Part shown: positions 1-7,871 of the stretch, in pieces | Layout: the number at the start of each line of letters is the position of its first letter | Numbering within the stretch: position 1 is the first letter of the stretch | DNA from: JBEGTT01 sp041179245 | GTDB lineage: Bacteria; Pseudomonadota; Gammaproteobacteria; Burkholderiales; Rhodocyclaceae | Direction: 5' to 3' | Length of the DNA: 36,887 nt | Assembly (NCBI GenBank): GCA_041179245.1 | Contig: JBEGTT010000071.1 | Coordinates: 1 to 36,887, forward strand | Notes under the pieces: generated by a model | Told to the model about the DNA's origin: nothing | What the model saw: the letters and a program-made list of their open reading frames with translations, nothing else | Database searches by the model: none | Position numbers and translations under genes: made by a program

Positions 1-2
1 AG

Positions 3-1418
3 ACCGTTCTAGTATCAGGCCATTTTAATGTTATTCATCCTGGGCATCTGCGTTTGCTTAGATTTGCTAAGGAGTGTGGGACACACCTCGTCGTAGCCGT
101 GGAAAGCGATCAATTGGCAGGAAAATCTGCGCACGTTCCAGCAAACCTCCGATTAGAGGGGGTGTTAAGTAACTCTTATGTCAACGAAGCGTTCATCATC
201 GATGAACCCATTGTTAATGTCATTGAACGACTTCAGCCAAATATTGTTGTCAAAGGCAAAGAGCATGAGAAGCGATTTAATCCAGAAGTGGCGGCATTGA
301 ATCAATACGGGGGAAAGTTACTATTTAGCTCTGGCGAGACACTATTTTCGTCACTCGATTTAATTCGGCGAGAATTTACAGATTTAGCAGCCAATACAAT
401 CCAAATTCCTAAAGAATATCTGTTGCGCAATAACATCCAAACGAGCCACCTTGTCGAGATTGCGAAACGATTTAGTCAATTGAAGCTGATTGTTCTAGGC
501 GACCTGATTGTTGATGAGTACATTACTTGTCAACCACTCGGAATGTCACAAGAAGACACAACGATTGTAGTAACCCCCATCGACTCCGCTAAATTCATTG
601 GTGGCGCTGGGATCGTTGCAGCTCATGCAGCAGGTTTGGGTGCCGATGTTCACTTCATTTCAGTCAGCGGCATTGATGAAGCCCGCGAATTTAGTATCGA
701 CACTTTAAACAAGGCCGGGGTTAAAACTCATCTGCTCAAGGATAGCAATCGCCCAACTACGCTAAAACAACGTTACCGCAGCAAAGGTAAATCACTGCTA
801 CGGGTTAGCCATTTACACCAAGGTGCAATTTCCGCTGAACTGCAGCAAAGCCTCCTAGATGCCCTAGAATCAGTAATCGAGGGGGCCGATTTGCTTGTAT
901 TCTCTGACTTCAATTACGGTTGCCTTCCCCAATCTTTAGTGGATTCAGCCTCACAACTAGCGCGCACACACAATTTACTGCTCGCAGCAGACAGCCAATC
1001 ATCATCACAAATTGGCGACATCAGTCGTTTTCGCGGGATGGATTTAATTACACCAACTGAGCGAGAGGCGCGTATTAGCGCTAGAAGCCATGAGGATGGT
1101 TTAGTCGTGTTGGCTGAAAAACTACGGCAACAGGCGCAAGCTAAAAATATCTTGCTTAAATTGGGCGAGGAAGGATTACTGATTCATGCTGACAACGAAA
1201 AAACACAATTTCTGACTGATCAAGTACCTGCACTCAACACTCATCCCAAAGATGTCGCAGGCGCTGGCGATTCATTATTAATTGCTAGTGCAATGGCCAT
1301 GGCGTGTGGCGCATCCATTTGGGAGGCAGGTTGCCTAGGGTCAATCGCTGCAGCAATTCAGGTGGGAAGGGTTGGCAACACCCCACTTCAGATCAACGAA
1401 TTAATAAACGAGTTGTAG
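3..1418 (+). CDS. Nucleotidyltransferase / PfkB-family sugar kinase fusion, 5' partial
   Basis: The reading frame is open from base 3 and reads into the window edge, so the true start lies upstream; the TTG at 54 is not the start. Residues just inside the edge read SGHFNVIHPGH, the HxGH nucleotide-binding motif of cytidylyltransferase-like enzymes (the RfaE2/HldE C-terminal domain type). This domain spans about the first 140 residues. It is followed by a PfkB/ribokinase domain (about residues 160-470) with GGAGIVAAHAAGLGA near its start and the catalytic DVAGAGDS motif near its end. Both halves resemble HldE, which phosphorylates heptose 7-phosphate and then activates the sugar phosphate, but HldE has kinase first and transferase second; here the order is reversed. 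It converges on the glycan gene series, so an activated-sugar role is likely, but the substrate cannot be told. The gene looks A+T-richer by eye than the central biosynthetic genes. Confidence 0.8.
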   Translation, partial: TVLVSGHFNVIHPGHLRLLRFAKECGTHLVVAVESDQLAGKSAHVPANLRLEGVLSNSYVNEAFIIDEPIVNVIERLQPNIVVKGKEHEKRFNPEVAALNQYGGKLLFSSGETLFSSLDLIRREFTDLAANTIQIPKEYLLRNNIQTSHLVEIAKRFSQLKLIVLGDLIVDEYITCQPLGMSQEDTTIVVTPIDSAKFIGGAGIVAAHAAGLGADVHFISVSGIDEAREFSIDTLNKAGVKTHLLKDSNRPTTLKQRYRSKGKSLLRVSHLHQGAISAELQQSLLDALESVIEGADLLVFSDFNYGCLPQSLVDSASQLARTHNLLLAADSQSSSQIGDISRFRGMDLITPTEREARISARSHEDGLVVLAEKLRQQAQAKNILLKLGEEGLLIHADNEKTQFLTDQVPALNTHPKDVAGAGDSLLIASAMAMACGASIWEAGCLGSIAAAIQVGRVGNTPLQINELINEL

Positions 1419-1470
1419 CCTGTAAGGGTTAGTCGTCAATGATGAGGCTGGTTTCAATCGTTGATTATGT

Positions 1471-2601
1471 TCACCTGAACAAGGAACGACTACCCAAAGC
1501 GGTATCGATCTGCATCCAAAAAATGTGGGACTCGATCAGTTTTGCTGCTTTGGCGTGCCCTGCCGCAGCAATGGCCTTAGCTTCCGCCTCATGCTCAAGG
1601 TAATAACTCGCCTTGTTAGTGGCATCCTCAAGGTCTGAGAACGCCACAAAATCGCAGCCAGGCACAAAATACCGCTCGATACCAGGAACAGCAGGTGCCA
1701 GCAACAGTGACCCTGCAGCCAGAACCTCCAGATAACGATAAATTAGGTGTGGGACATGGCGCATATCCGCACCGGGCTGGAAAAACTGATCCGCCGTCGT
1801 AATCACAATGTTGACCGAGGCGATCCAAGTCCAGTAGGTTTCGTCGGTCTGGCGCTGGGTACCCAGTTCCCGCCCACGTATATCTGCCTTATCAGCCAAT
1901 ACCGCCTTAAAGTTTTTCAGGAAAGTTGCTCGCGGCTCATACAGTGACCCGGTGAATCGAACCACATTCGTCACCTGCCCATGACTGATAAGTTCAGTCT
2001 TGAGTGCTTCAAGGTAACGAAGTGTTTGTATGGAAAAAGGCATCAAACAAGGCCCCACTAGCCGACGATGCGGGAACATGGCCTGAATACGTCGAGGCAT
2101 CATAAAAGTCACCACCACACCCTCGACACTGGATACGGCAGCGGCCTGACATCGCCAAAGGCGGTAGGCCAAATCAGTCAAATATACGACCGGGACCACG
2201 CGAAAACGAGCTAGCAGTACCGCTACGGATACTGAGTCGACCAAGGCAGTCCAGTATGTTTGCTCAGATTCTGCCCGACCGGTACGGGGATCGTACAGAT
2301 AGTGAGTCAGTGGATTTTTTGCAAGAAAATAGGCCACCTGAGGTAGATATGGCTTGGAGCGGTCTATCGCTAGTTTGACGATGGCCGCTTCACCAAAATA
2401 TTCACAGGACGACTGATACAACTCCTTGAACTCGATCGAATTCCATCCTTGAATACCCGCCTCGATACCCAGCAAGAGCCGCTGCCCCTCAAGGTTTCGA
2501 GGTCGCTTATAAAAACCGGGCAGCCAGGCGAACAAACGAAGGACGAACCCAGTAATTAGGTAAAACAGAACCGGTAAACGTGCAATCAAAGTGGGTTTCA
2601 T
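1471..2601 (-). CDS. Putative glycosyltransferase (GT-B type, CgeB-like C-terminus)
   Basis: A 376-residue protein and the last gene of the glycan series. The N-terminus carries a hydrophobic stretch (about residues 8-27) that may associate with the membrane. The C-terminal third has the pattern of retaining GT-B enzymes: YRYLEVLAAGSLLLAP, then an acidic and aromatic stretch, then FSDLEDATNKASYYLEH, as in family-1-like and CgeB-like transferases, where a Glu-containing loop contacts the nucleotide-sugar. The start codon overlaps the stop of the upstream SDR gene by 4 bp, implying translational coupling. By context it could transfer the tailored nonulosonic acid or another sugar to a glycan or protein acceptor. 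Donor and acceptor are unknown. The family call is moderate because the N-terminal half shows no motif I recognise. Confidence 0.6.
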   Translation of the reverse strand: MKPTLIARLPVLFYLITGFVLRLFAWLPGFYKRPRNLEGQRLLLGIEAGIQGWNSIEFKELYQSSCEYFGEAAIVKLAIDRSKPYLPQVAYFLAKNPLTHYLYDPRTGRAESEQTYWTALVDSVSVAVLLARFRVVPVVYLTDLAYRLWRCQAAAVSSVEGVVVTFMMPRRIQAMFPHRRLVGPCLMPFSIQTLRYLEALKTELISHGQVTNVVRFTGSLYEPRATFLKNFKAVLADKADIRGRELGTQRQTDETYWTWIASVNIVITTADQFFQPGADMRHVPHLIYRYLEVLAAGSLLLAPAVPGIERYFVPGCDFVAFSDLEDATNKASYYLEHEAEAKAIAAAGHAKAAKLIESHIFWMQIDTALGSRSLFR

Positions 2602-3572
2602 GGGTTCACGCTCTCCGCGACAGTACTCAGATAATCTGCCACCAATTTCTTAACCATAGTCTGAAATGGTTGCCCCGGTTTCCAGCCCGTTGCTTTTGCC
2701 AGTTTTGTCGCGTTACCGATCTTGCGAGGGGAAACGCGGCTCAACACAGCAGGAGCTTCTCGTACACACCGGCTCGCATCTAATCCAAAGCAACTAAAAA
2801 CGATCTGCGCAAACTCAGCCACGGTATGGGTTTCTCCTGTAGCCACCACAAAATCATCAGGGGCATCCAACCGAACAATCTTCTGGAAGGCTTCGACATA
2901 ATCTGGGGCGTATCCCCAATCATTCTGGGCCAGAAGACTTCCTACCTGAATGGTCTCTCGTTGCCCCAATGCAATTTCGTGGGCAGCCTTGATTAGCTTT
3001 TTCGACAAAAAAGTTTCTCGCCGAAAAACTGATTCATGGCTATATAAAATCCCTGATGAGGCATGTATCCCATGCGATTTGCGGAATTGCCGGCACAGCC
3101 AGATTCCCTGCATTTTGGTCAGGCCATAAAAACCAACCGGACTAAACGGGGTTTCTTCATTCTGCTCAGGCCCAATCGAACCATCAAACACCAGCGAGGA
3201 AGCCGCATAAAAAATCCGGCTGTGGCGGGAATATTGATGAATTGCCCACAGGAAATTCAAGAACCCTTCAACATGCACCTGATGGAAAGGTTTGAAGTTG
3301 TCCGGATGATCACTGCCATTGTCACGTTCAGACGAGGCATGGTGGGCTACGAGGTAATACACCTCATCCGGTTGAATCGTTCCCAGTAGATGCTCTACCG
3401 ATGCCAGATCCCCCACAGAAAATCCATCAGCAAAATCGAGCATCGGTTCATTACCGCGAAAAACTGCCTGACGGGTTACACCAACAACTTCGATGCCTTG
3501 GCGTTCCAAACTCTGCCGGAGCAAGGAACCATCCTGCCCCCCCGCCCCCACAATAACTGCGCTACGGTTCAT
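2598..3572 (-). CDS. NAD(P)-dependent extended SDR, GDP-mannose 4,6-dehydratase-like, probable reductase/epimerase
   Basis: A 324-residue extended short-chain dehydrogenase. The N-terminus VIVGAGGQDGSLL is the Rossmann glycine motif in the GMD-style GQDGSLL form. YGLTK near residue 148 supplies the active-site Tyr and Lys. SGILYSHES and NDWGYAPDYVEAFQ closely follow the GDP-mannose 4,6-dehydratase pattern, arguing for an NDP-hexose, possibly GDP-linked, substrate. The stretch that reads STSELYG in dehydratases reads ASSLVFDG here, so the catalytic Glu appears to be Val; VFDG is reminiscent of RmlD-type 4-ketoreductases. I therefore infer a reductase or epimerase rather than a true dehydratase. 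It lies 5 bp downstream of the methyltransferase gene and overlaps the glycosyltransferase by 4 bp. Confidence 0.75.
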   Translation of the reverse strand: MNRSAVIVGAGGQDGSLLRQSLERQGIEVVGVTRQAVFRGNEPMLDFADGFSVGDLASVEHLLGTIQPDEVYYLVAHHASSERDNGSDHPDNFKPFHQVHVEGFLNFLWAIHQYSRHSRIFYAASSLVFDGSIGPEQNEETPFSPVGFYGLTKMQGIWLCRQFRKSHGIHASSGILYSHESVFRRETFLSKKLIKAAHEIALGQRETIQVGSLLAQNDWGYAPDYVEAFQKIVRLDAPDDFVVATGETHTVAEFAQIVFSCFGLDASRCVREAPAVLSRVSPRKIGNATKLAKATGWKPGQPFQTMVKKLVADYLSTVAESVNP

Positions 3573-3577
3573 ACGTG

Positions 3578-4819
3578 TTAAACGATTTCAATTTCCGGCA
3601 GCGGGAATATCAGTTTCCCACCAGAAGCCAAATACTCCGCTTCCCGTCTGATAATCGAAGCCTTGAAGTGCCAAGGCAAAACAATCATGTAATCCGGCTT
3701 CATCGCCTTAACTTCCGCTTCAGAGAGAATTGGTATCAGCGTACCCGGGGTGTAACAGCCAAATTTATCTGGGTTTACTTCGGCAATGCAGGCAATATCT
3801 TTTTCCGTAAAACCACAGTACTGCAGCAACACATTGCCCTTGGTTGACGCACCATAACCGACCACTCTCTTACCGTCGGCATTCAATGCCCCCACCAGTC
3901 GGGTCAGGTCTTCCCGGTGCCGTTGAATACGTTCGGCAAATTCGCGGTAGGGTTTCTCGGTATTCAGGCCAATCCGTTCCTCCTGCTCCAGCAACCAGTT
4001 AATCACCGCCGCATTCGCTTTCAGACTTGAATCACTACGCGCTGCTGTTACCGCAAAACTGCCTCCATTGACGTCATTCATCTGAACATCAATGATTTTT
4101 AGCCCCTGTTCCTCAACCAGTTTTTTCACTACGGCCAGCGAGTAATACTCCAAGTGTTCATGGCAGACCGTATCGTAAGAGTTCATGCGCAACATCGTCG
4201 GCATGTAACTCTGCTCAAAATGCCAGATACCGTCTTTGTCCAGAACTTCGGCAATGTCTGCCACAAAATCTTTCGGGCGTTCCAGATCGTAGAACATCGA
4301 AATTGATGTCACGATGCTGGCCTTTTGAGCGGGGAACTTGCTTTTGTAAGCCTCTGCACTAAAGAAATCGGGGACCAGTTCAATTCCACCTTGGTAAAAA
4401 TTCTTGAACTTAACTCCCGTCGGATCAATACCAATTCGCTTCAATCCGCTGATGTTGTAGGCCGAAAGCAACGTAGCGTCGTTACTGCCGATATCCAGAA
4501 CAATGTCGCCAGCACTCACCGGGCGAAGGCGCTGCAGGTGGTTCACCTTGTTCTGCAGATGCAGAACCATCGACTGGTTCAAACCCGAGCGATAACCATA
4601 GTTCAACCCGTACATCTCCCCCAAATCGTAGGAGTGGTTCAGTTGCAGAAGACCGCTATCTGGACACCACACCAGTTCCAACGGACCCTTGGTGATAGAT
4701 TGCTCCTGTTGCGTTGGGAACACGCCTGTTAGGAACTGTTCTCCTAGACTCAACACTTTCACCAGATTTTTGCTTCCGCTAATGCGGCAACTTTCGATTT
4801 GTTTGACCGACTTCTTCAT
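3578..4819 (-). CDS. SAM-dependent C-methyltransferase-like protein (TylC3/NovU architecture)
   Basis: A 413-residue protein with the three-part layout of sugar C-methyltransferases: a small N-terminal putative zinc domain (residues about 8-65), a class I SAM-binding domain (GDIVLDIGSND around 104-115), and a C-terminal Rossmann-like domain (VVGYGASTKGNVLLQY around 318, ending in IVLPWHFKASI). FEQSYMPTMLRMNSYDTVCHEHLEYYS matches the conserved central region of the family. Family members normally carry two CxxC pairs in the N-terminal domain; here both read CxxS (Cys11/Ser14 and Cys52/Ser55), so canonical four-Cys zinc binding is doubtful. In Campylobacter ptm loci a methyltransferase (PtmH) modifies the amidino group of legionaminic acid; whether this gene has that role is inference. 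It starts inside the upstream acetyltransferase stop (4-bp overlap). Confidence 0.75.
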   Translation of the reverse strand: MKKSVKQIESCRISGSKNLVKVLSLGEQFLTGVFPTQQEQSITKGPLELVWCPDSGLLQLNHSYDLGEMYGLNYGYRSGLNQSMVLHLQNKVNHLQRLRPVSAGDIVLDIGSNDATLLSAYNISGLKRIGIDPTGVKFKNFYQGGIELVPDFFSAEAYKSKFPAQKASIVTSISMFYDLERPKDFVADIAEVLDKDGIWHFEQSYMPTMLRMNSYDTVCHEHLEYYSLAVVKKLVEEQGLKIIDVQMNDVNGGSFAVTAARSDSSLKANAAVINWLLEQEERIGLNTEKPYREFAERIQRHREDLTRLVGALNADGKRVVGYGASTKGNVLLQYCGFTEKDIACIAEVNPDKFGCYTPGTLIPILSEAEVKAMKPDYMIVLPWHFKASIIRREAEYLASGGKLIFPLPEIEIV

Positions 4820-5331
4820 ATTTTTTTATCCAGTTTCCGTGTATCCCCAATCACACAGGCCGGAATACCGGCTGCAATGGCATGATCAGGCAAGTCTTTG
4901 GTTACAACCGCTCCTGCTGCAACAATCACATGATTACCGATGGTAACGCCCCCTGTCACGATAGCCCCCGAGGCAATCCACGTACCACTTCCAATATGAA
5001 TATCGTAGCCTTCCGAAGGCACTTCAATAGCACCACCACCCCATGCGGGGGTATTTTTCACCACGTCTAGGCCAGCACGAACGCCATTTACAAACTGATG
5101 CCGCCCCGTTAGCACCATCACATTCTGCCCAAATATTGTGTAATCGCCGACGTAAATCGAGCCACTCGACACATTAAACAGGGTATTGGCGACCGCAACC
5201 TTTTTACCGAGCACTACTTGACCGCCCGTTCCCATCGTATAGGACGTATCGTAAAAAAAATACATGAAGAACCGGACAATTGGCCGCATAAAGGGCCGCA
5301 TCCTGACTTTCAGAGTATCAATCAATGCCAC
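4816..5331 (-). CDS. Hexapeptide-repeat (left-handed beta-helix) acyltransferase
   Basis: A 171-residue protein starting at GTG, preceded by a GGAG ribosome site eight bases upstream. After a basic, hydrophobic N-terminus (residues 1-30, possibly membrane-associated) it shows hexapeptide repeats typical of LbH O- or N-acetyltransferases: IHIGSGTWIASGAIVTGGV, then GNHVIVAAGAVVTKDLP and the closing AAGIPACVIG. NVMVLTGRHQF carries the His expected in the active site. This is the maltose/serine-acetyltransferase-like branch, distinct from the NeuD-like enzyme further upstream in the same locus, so the cluster has two acyl transferases. Most likely it acetylates a hydroxyl of the sugar. It follows PtmA by 24 bp and overlaps the methyltransferase by 4 bp. 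Confidence 0.75.
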   Translation of the reverse strand: MALIDTLKVRMRPFMRPIVRFFMYFFYDTSYTMGTGGQVVLGKKVAVANTLFNVSSGSIYVGDYTIFGQNVMVLTGRHQFVNGVRAGLDVVKNTPAWGGGAIEVPSEGYDIHIGSGTWIASGAIVTGGVTIGNHVIVAAGAVVTKDLPDHAIAAGIPACVIGDTRKLDKKI

Positions 5332-5355
5332 AACTATGCTCCGACAAGAATGTCA

Positions 5356-6150
5356 TTAGGTACCCCATCCACCGTCTACCAGCAGATTCTGTCCTGTCAC
5401 ATAACGTGACATATCACTTGCCAGAAAAGCGACTACTCCCCGGAAATCGTCCTCACTTGCCATCCGACCCAGAGGAGTCCGCCGGGAATATCGCTCAACA
5501 AACACCTCCGGCTGTTGCCGGAAAATCCCACCTGGGGAAATCGTATTCACGCGCACATCAGGGGCCAAGGTCGTCGCCAACCAACGGGTCAATTGAATGA
5601 CCCCCCCTTTCGAGGCTGCATAAGCCGCTGGATTTCCCATACTGGTTCCTTCGTACAGTTGCCAGTCCGGACCAAAAGCACCGTAGATCGAAGCCACATT
5701 GATGATTGAGCCATGACCTGAAGCTTGCAGCGAGGCCGAAAATCCTTGGCAGAGGTGAAAAACAGCCGTCAGATTGACCTCCATCGCCCGCCGCCAAGTG
5801 TCCAAGGATTGCTCGGCAAACGGTACCCCCCAGCCCTGCAAACCAGAAGTCCCAACAAAGGCTGCATTATTGATGAGGATGTCCAGTCCTTCAGACTTTA
5901 CGGTCTGAATCATTTCCGTACGCGCCTGCTCATTTTCCAGGTCACATTCCATTAGCTGGACATCACCAGTACAGCAAGATTCCAACTGTTCCTGTAACTG
6001 GGAAAAATCACTTCCCGGTCGATCCAGCAAAATCAGTGCGCAGCCCATCTCGGCCAATGTTTGGGCCATCACTTTACCTAGACCGCCATTGGCCCCGGTA
6101 ATCAATGCCCGACGCCCATTCAGGGCCATCAATTCATTTAACCTGCCCAT
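5356..6150 (-). CDS. ptmA: PtmA-like short-chain dehydrogenase/reductase
   Basis: A 264-residue classical SDR. TGANGGLG (residues about 18-25) is the cofactor-binding motif, NNAA the central strand motif, and Ser (VASIYG), Tyr and Lys (YAASKGG) the catalytic residues; the tail NLLVDGGWGT is standard for the family. Classical SDRs of this type next to PtmB are the flagellin-modification protein PtmA of Campylobacter, where PtmA and PtmF are assigned to an alternative route to the glucosamine phosphate that feeds GDP-linked legionaminic acid synthesis. The ATG has a purine-rich GGGAGGGG site upstream and overlaps the ptmB 3' end by 17 bp. An internal ATG seven codons later is possible. The SDR assignment is firm; the PtmA role rests on context. 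Confidence 0.8.
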   Translation of the reverse strand: MGRLNELMALNGRRALITGANGGLGKVMAQTLAEMGCALILLDRPGSDFSQLQEQLESCCTGDVQLMECDLENEQARTEMIQTVKSEGLDILINNAAFVGTSGLQGWGVPFAEQSLDTWRRAMEVNLTAVFHLCQGFSASLQASGHGSIINVASIYGAFGPDWQLYEGTSMGNPAAYAASKGGVIQLTRWLATTLAPDVRVNTISPGGIFRQQPEVFVERYSRRTPLGRMASEDDFRGVVAFLASDMSRYVTGQNLLVDGGWGT

Positions 6151-6850
6151 TCTGCCCCTCCCTTCTACCCATCAGCCATTCTGCCAACTCAAAATCGAAT
6201 AGGGTATCAATGTCGCTCGAACGTTCTAGCGGAACATGCACGGCCTTAACCCGACCAGAAAAAACAGAATCCTGCGTCAGGACAAACTGAGGATTGGCCA
6301 CATAAGCCACCGTGGTCATGTCGTAGACAGCCGGTGCATCCTGCCGGCGAGACACACCATCGGTATATGGAACAACCACCCCAACGGTGCCATTGGGATT
6401 TTGCTTGACCATATTGAAGTACGGGTTGCGGTGCGCATCGGTCACGGTCACCACCATATCAGCACCGCCTTCTGCGTAGGTATCTAGGCAGTTCTCGATG
6501 TCTATTGGTAAACGTAGCGGCGCCGTTACGGGGACCGAAACCATCGCATCAGGCAAACGCCCTTCATCTTGCAGAATGAATTCAAGGGCATGTCGCCACG
6601 CTTGCCATTCTGGCGAATGGTCTTGAGCGAGCTCTGCTGGCCGTAGAAAAGGAACTTCTGCACCAAAATTACGGGCCACCTGTGCGATTTCTGCCGAGTC
6701 AGTCGACACCAGCACCCGCCGGATACGCGGAACGGCCTTGGCATGCTCAATCGCCCAAGCGATCAGCGGCTTACCCGCCAAGGGTCGAATATTCTTGCCG
6801 GGCAATCCCTTCGACCCGCCACGTGCAAAAATGAAGGCAATGGCATCCAT
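6134..6850 (-). CDS. ptmB: CMP-nonulosonate (legionaminate) cytidylyltransferase
   Basis: This enzyme couples CTP to a nonulosonic acid, releasing pyrophosphate. The N-terminus AFIFARGGSKGLPGKNI is the diagnostic ARGGSKxxxxKN nucleotide-binding signature of acylneuraminate cytidylyltransferases; LVSTDSAEIA and PVTAPLRLPIDIE also fit. I choose the ATG at 6850 (238 residues) because AAGGA lies just upstream and the motif then begins at residue 5; a longer frame to 6889 would add 13 residues unlike the family and run into ptmF. In this context it is the counterpart of Campylobacter PtmB/LegF, making CMP-legionaminate or a derivative. It lies 10 bp downstream of ptmF and overlaps ptmA. Exact sugar preference (legionaminic versus sialic acid) cannot be read from sequence alone. 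Confidence 0.88.
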   Translation of the reverse strand: MDAIAFIFARGGSKGLPGKNIRPLAGKPLIAWAIEHAKAVPRIRRVLVSTDSAEIAQVARNFGAEVPFLRPAELAQDHSPEWQAWRHALEFILQDEGRLPDAMVSVPVTAPLRLPIDIENCLDTYAEGGADMVVTVTDAHRNPYFNMVKQNPNGTVGVVVPYTDGVSRRQDAPAVYDMTTVAYVANPQFVLTQDSVFSGRVKAVHVPLERSSDIDTLFDFELAEWLMGRREGQNGQVK

Positions 6851-6860
6851 ATTATTTTCC

Positions 6861-7871
6861 TTATGTAGCCAGCAGCACTCGCTGCCCAAGCTGGGTAGCG
6901 GAAAGCTTCGCTGCCTCCACGATGTTCAGAACAGCCAACCCATCCTCTCCACTAACACACGGGTTTTCTCCACGCTCAACACACCCCAGAAAATGCTTCC
7001 ATTGCGCGATATAGCTATCATCACGCCCGTGTTGATGGGAATAAACCGCCTGCCAACTACCGCTCTCAGGTGCGTAAATCTCCACCAATCCAGTCAACCC
7101 ATTCCAGCGCAGGCTGCCATCACTTCCGATGACTAAACATTGACGCGAGGTATCCCGCCGTGCGAAATCCATACTCAAAGCACCCACGGCAGACTCTCCC
7201 ATCATGGCGTTGGCAAAACCGAGCGTGAGATGAGCGGTGTCTTCCACGTCCAGATTCAGTCCGCCCAGCTTTCCTGTCCATGCACTCACCCACAAAACCT
7301 CGCCAAAGATCCAGCGCAGATAGTCGAGTTCGTGGCTAAGCTCCAGCAACGCCCCGCCACCCAATTCGGCTCGTGCAGATACACCTTGGTGAAAATCAGT
7401 TCCTGGGCGCCAAGACGGGAGGTACTGTCCAATTTCGCAGCGAATCGAAAACACTCGGCCTACAGCGCCGGCCCGCACTTGTCGGCGGAATTCAACCAAG
7501 GAGGGTAAAAAACGAAGGTTATAGCCCACCTGAAATACCACCCCAGCCGTTCGCGCCTGCGCCAAACAAGCAGTCACTCCCTCCGAGTCAGAAGCCAGTG
7601 GTTTTTCGACCAATACATGACAGCCCACGGCTATCAACGCTTGCGCTACGGACAAATGAAAGGGAGCCGGATTTGCGATCACGGCAAGTTGCGGCGCAAA
7701 GGCCAGAGCAGCCTCAAGTGTCCCAAAACAGCCGTTAGCAAATTCCGGTATCTGGTCCGGCGGCCGATGGCGAAGGACACGAATATCCGCATCCGGATGC
7801 ACCGCCCGGACCAGGCGCAAATGCCGCTGACCAATACTGCCTAATCCAACGATGAGAATACGACGTTTCAT
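6861..7871 (-). CDS. ptmF: Gfo/Idh/MocA-family oxidoreductase, PtmF-like
   Basis: A 336-residue NAD(P)-dependent sugar oxidoreductase. RILIVGLGSIGQRHLR is the Rossmann motif; ANPAPFHLSVAQ and VLVEKPLASD give the family EKP signature whose Lys is catalytic; ELGGGALLELSHELDYLRWIFG holds the HELD segment typical of this family. Flanked by PtmB, PtmA and the HisF-like gene, it corresponds to PtmF of Campylobacter legionaminic acid loci, proposed to work with PtmA in supplying amino-sugar phosphate to PtmE. The ATG overlaps the hisF-like stop by 4 bp and lacks a good Shine-Dalgarno, suggesting coupled translation. The family is certain; the specific reaction is inference from synteny. Confidence 0.8.
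   Translation of the reverse strand: MKRRILIVGLGSIGQRHLRLVRAVHPDADIRVLRHRPPDQIPEFANGCFGTLEAALAFAPQLAVIANPAPFHLSVAQALIAVGCHVLVEKPLASDSEGVTACLAQARTAGVVFQVGYNLRFLPSLVEFRRQVRAGAVGRVFSIRCEIGQYLPSWRPGTDFHQGVSARAELGGGALLELSHELDYLRWIFGEVLWVSAWTGKLGGLNLDVEDTAHLTLGFANAMMGESAVGALSMDFARRDTSRQCLVIGSDGSLRWNGLTGLVEIYAPESGSWQAVYSHQHGRDDSYIAQWKHFLGCVERGENPCVSGEDGLAVLNIVEAAKLSATQLGQRVLLAT

Noticed and set aside
5356..6150. SDR called as 3-oxoacyl-ACP reductase (FabG)
   Set aside because: The fold is the same, but immediate overlap with the CMP-nonulosonate synthetase gene and the presence of PtmF and PtmE favour PtmA.
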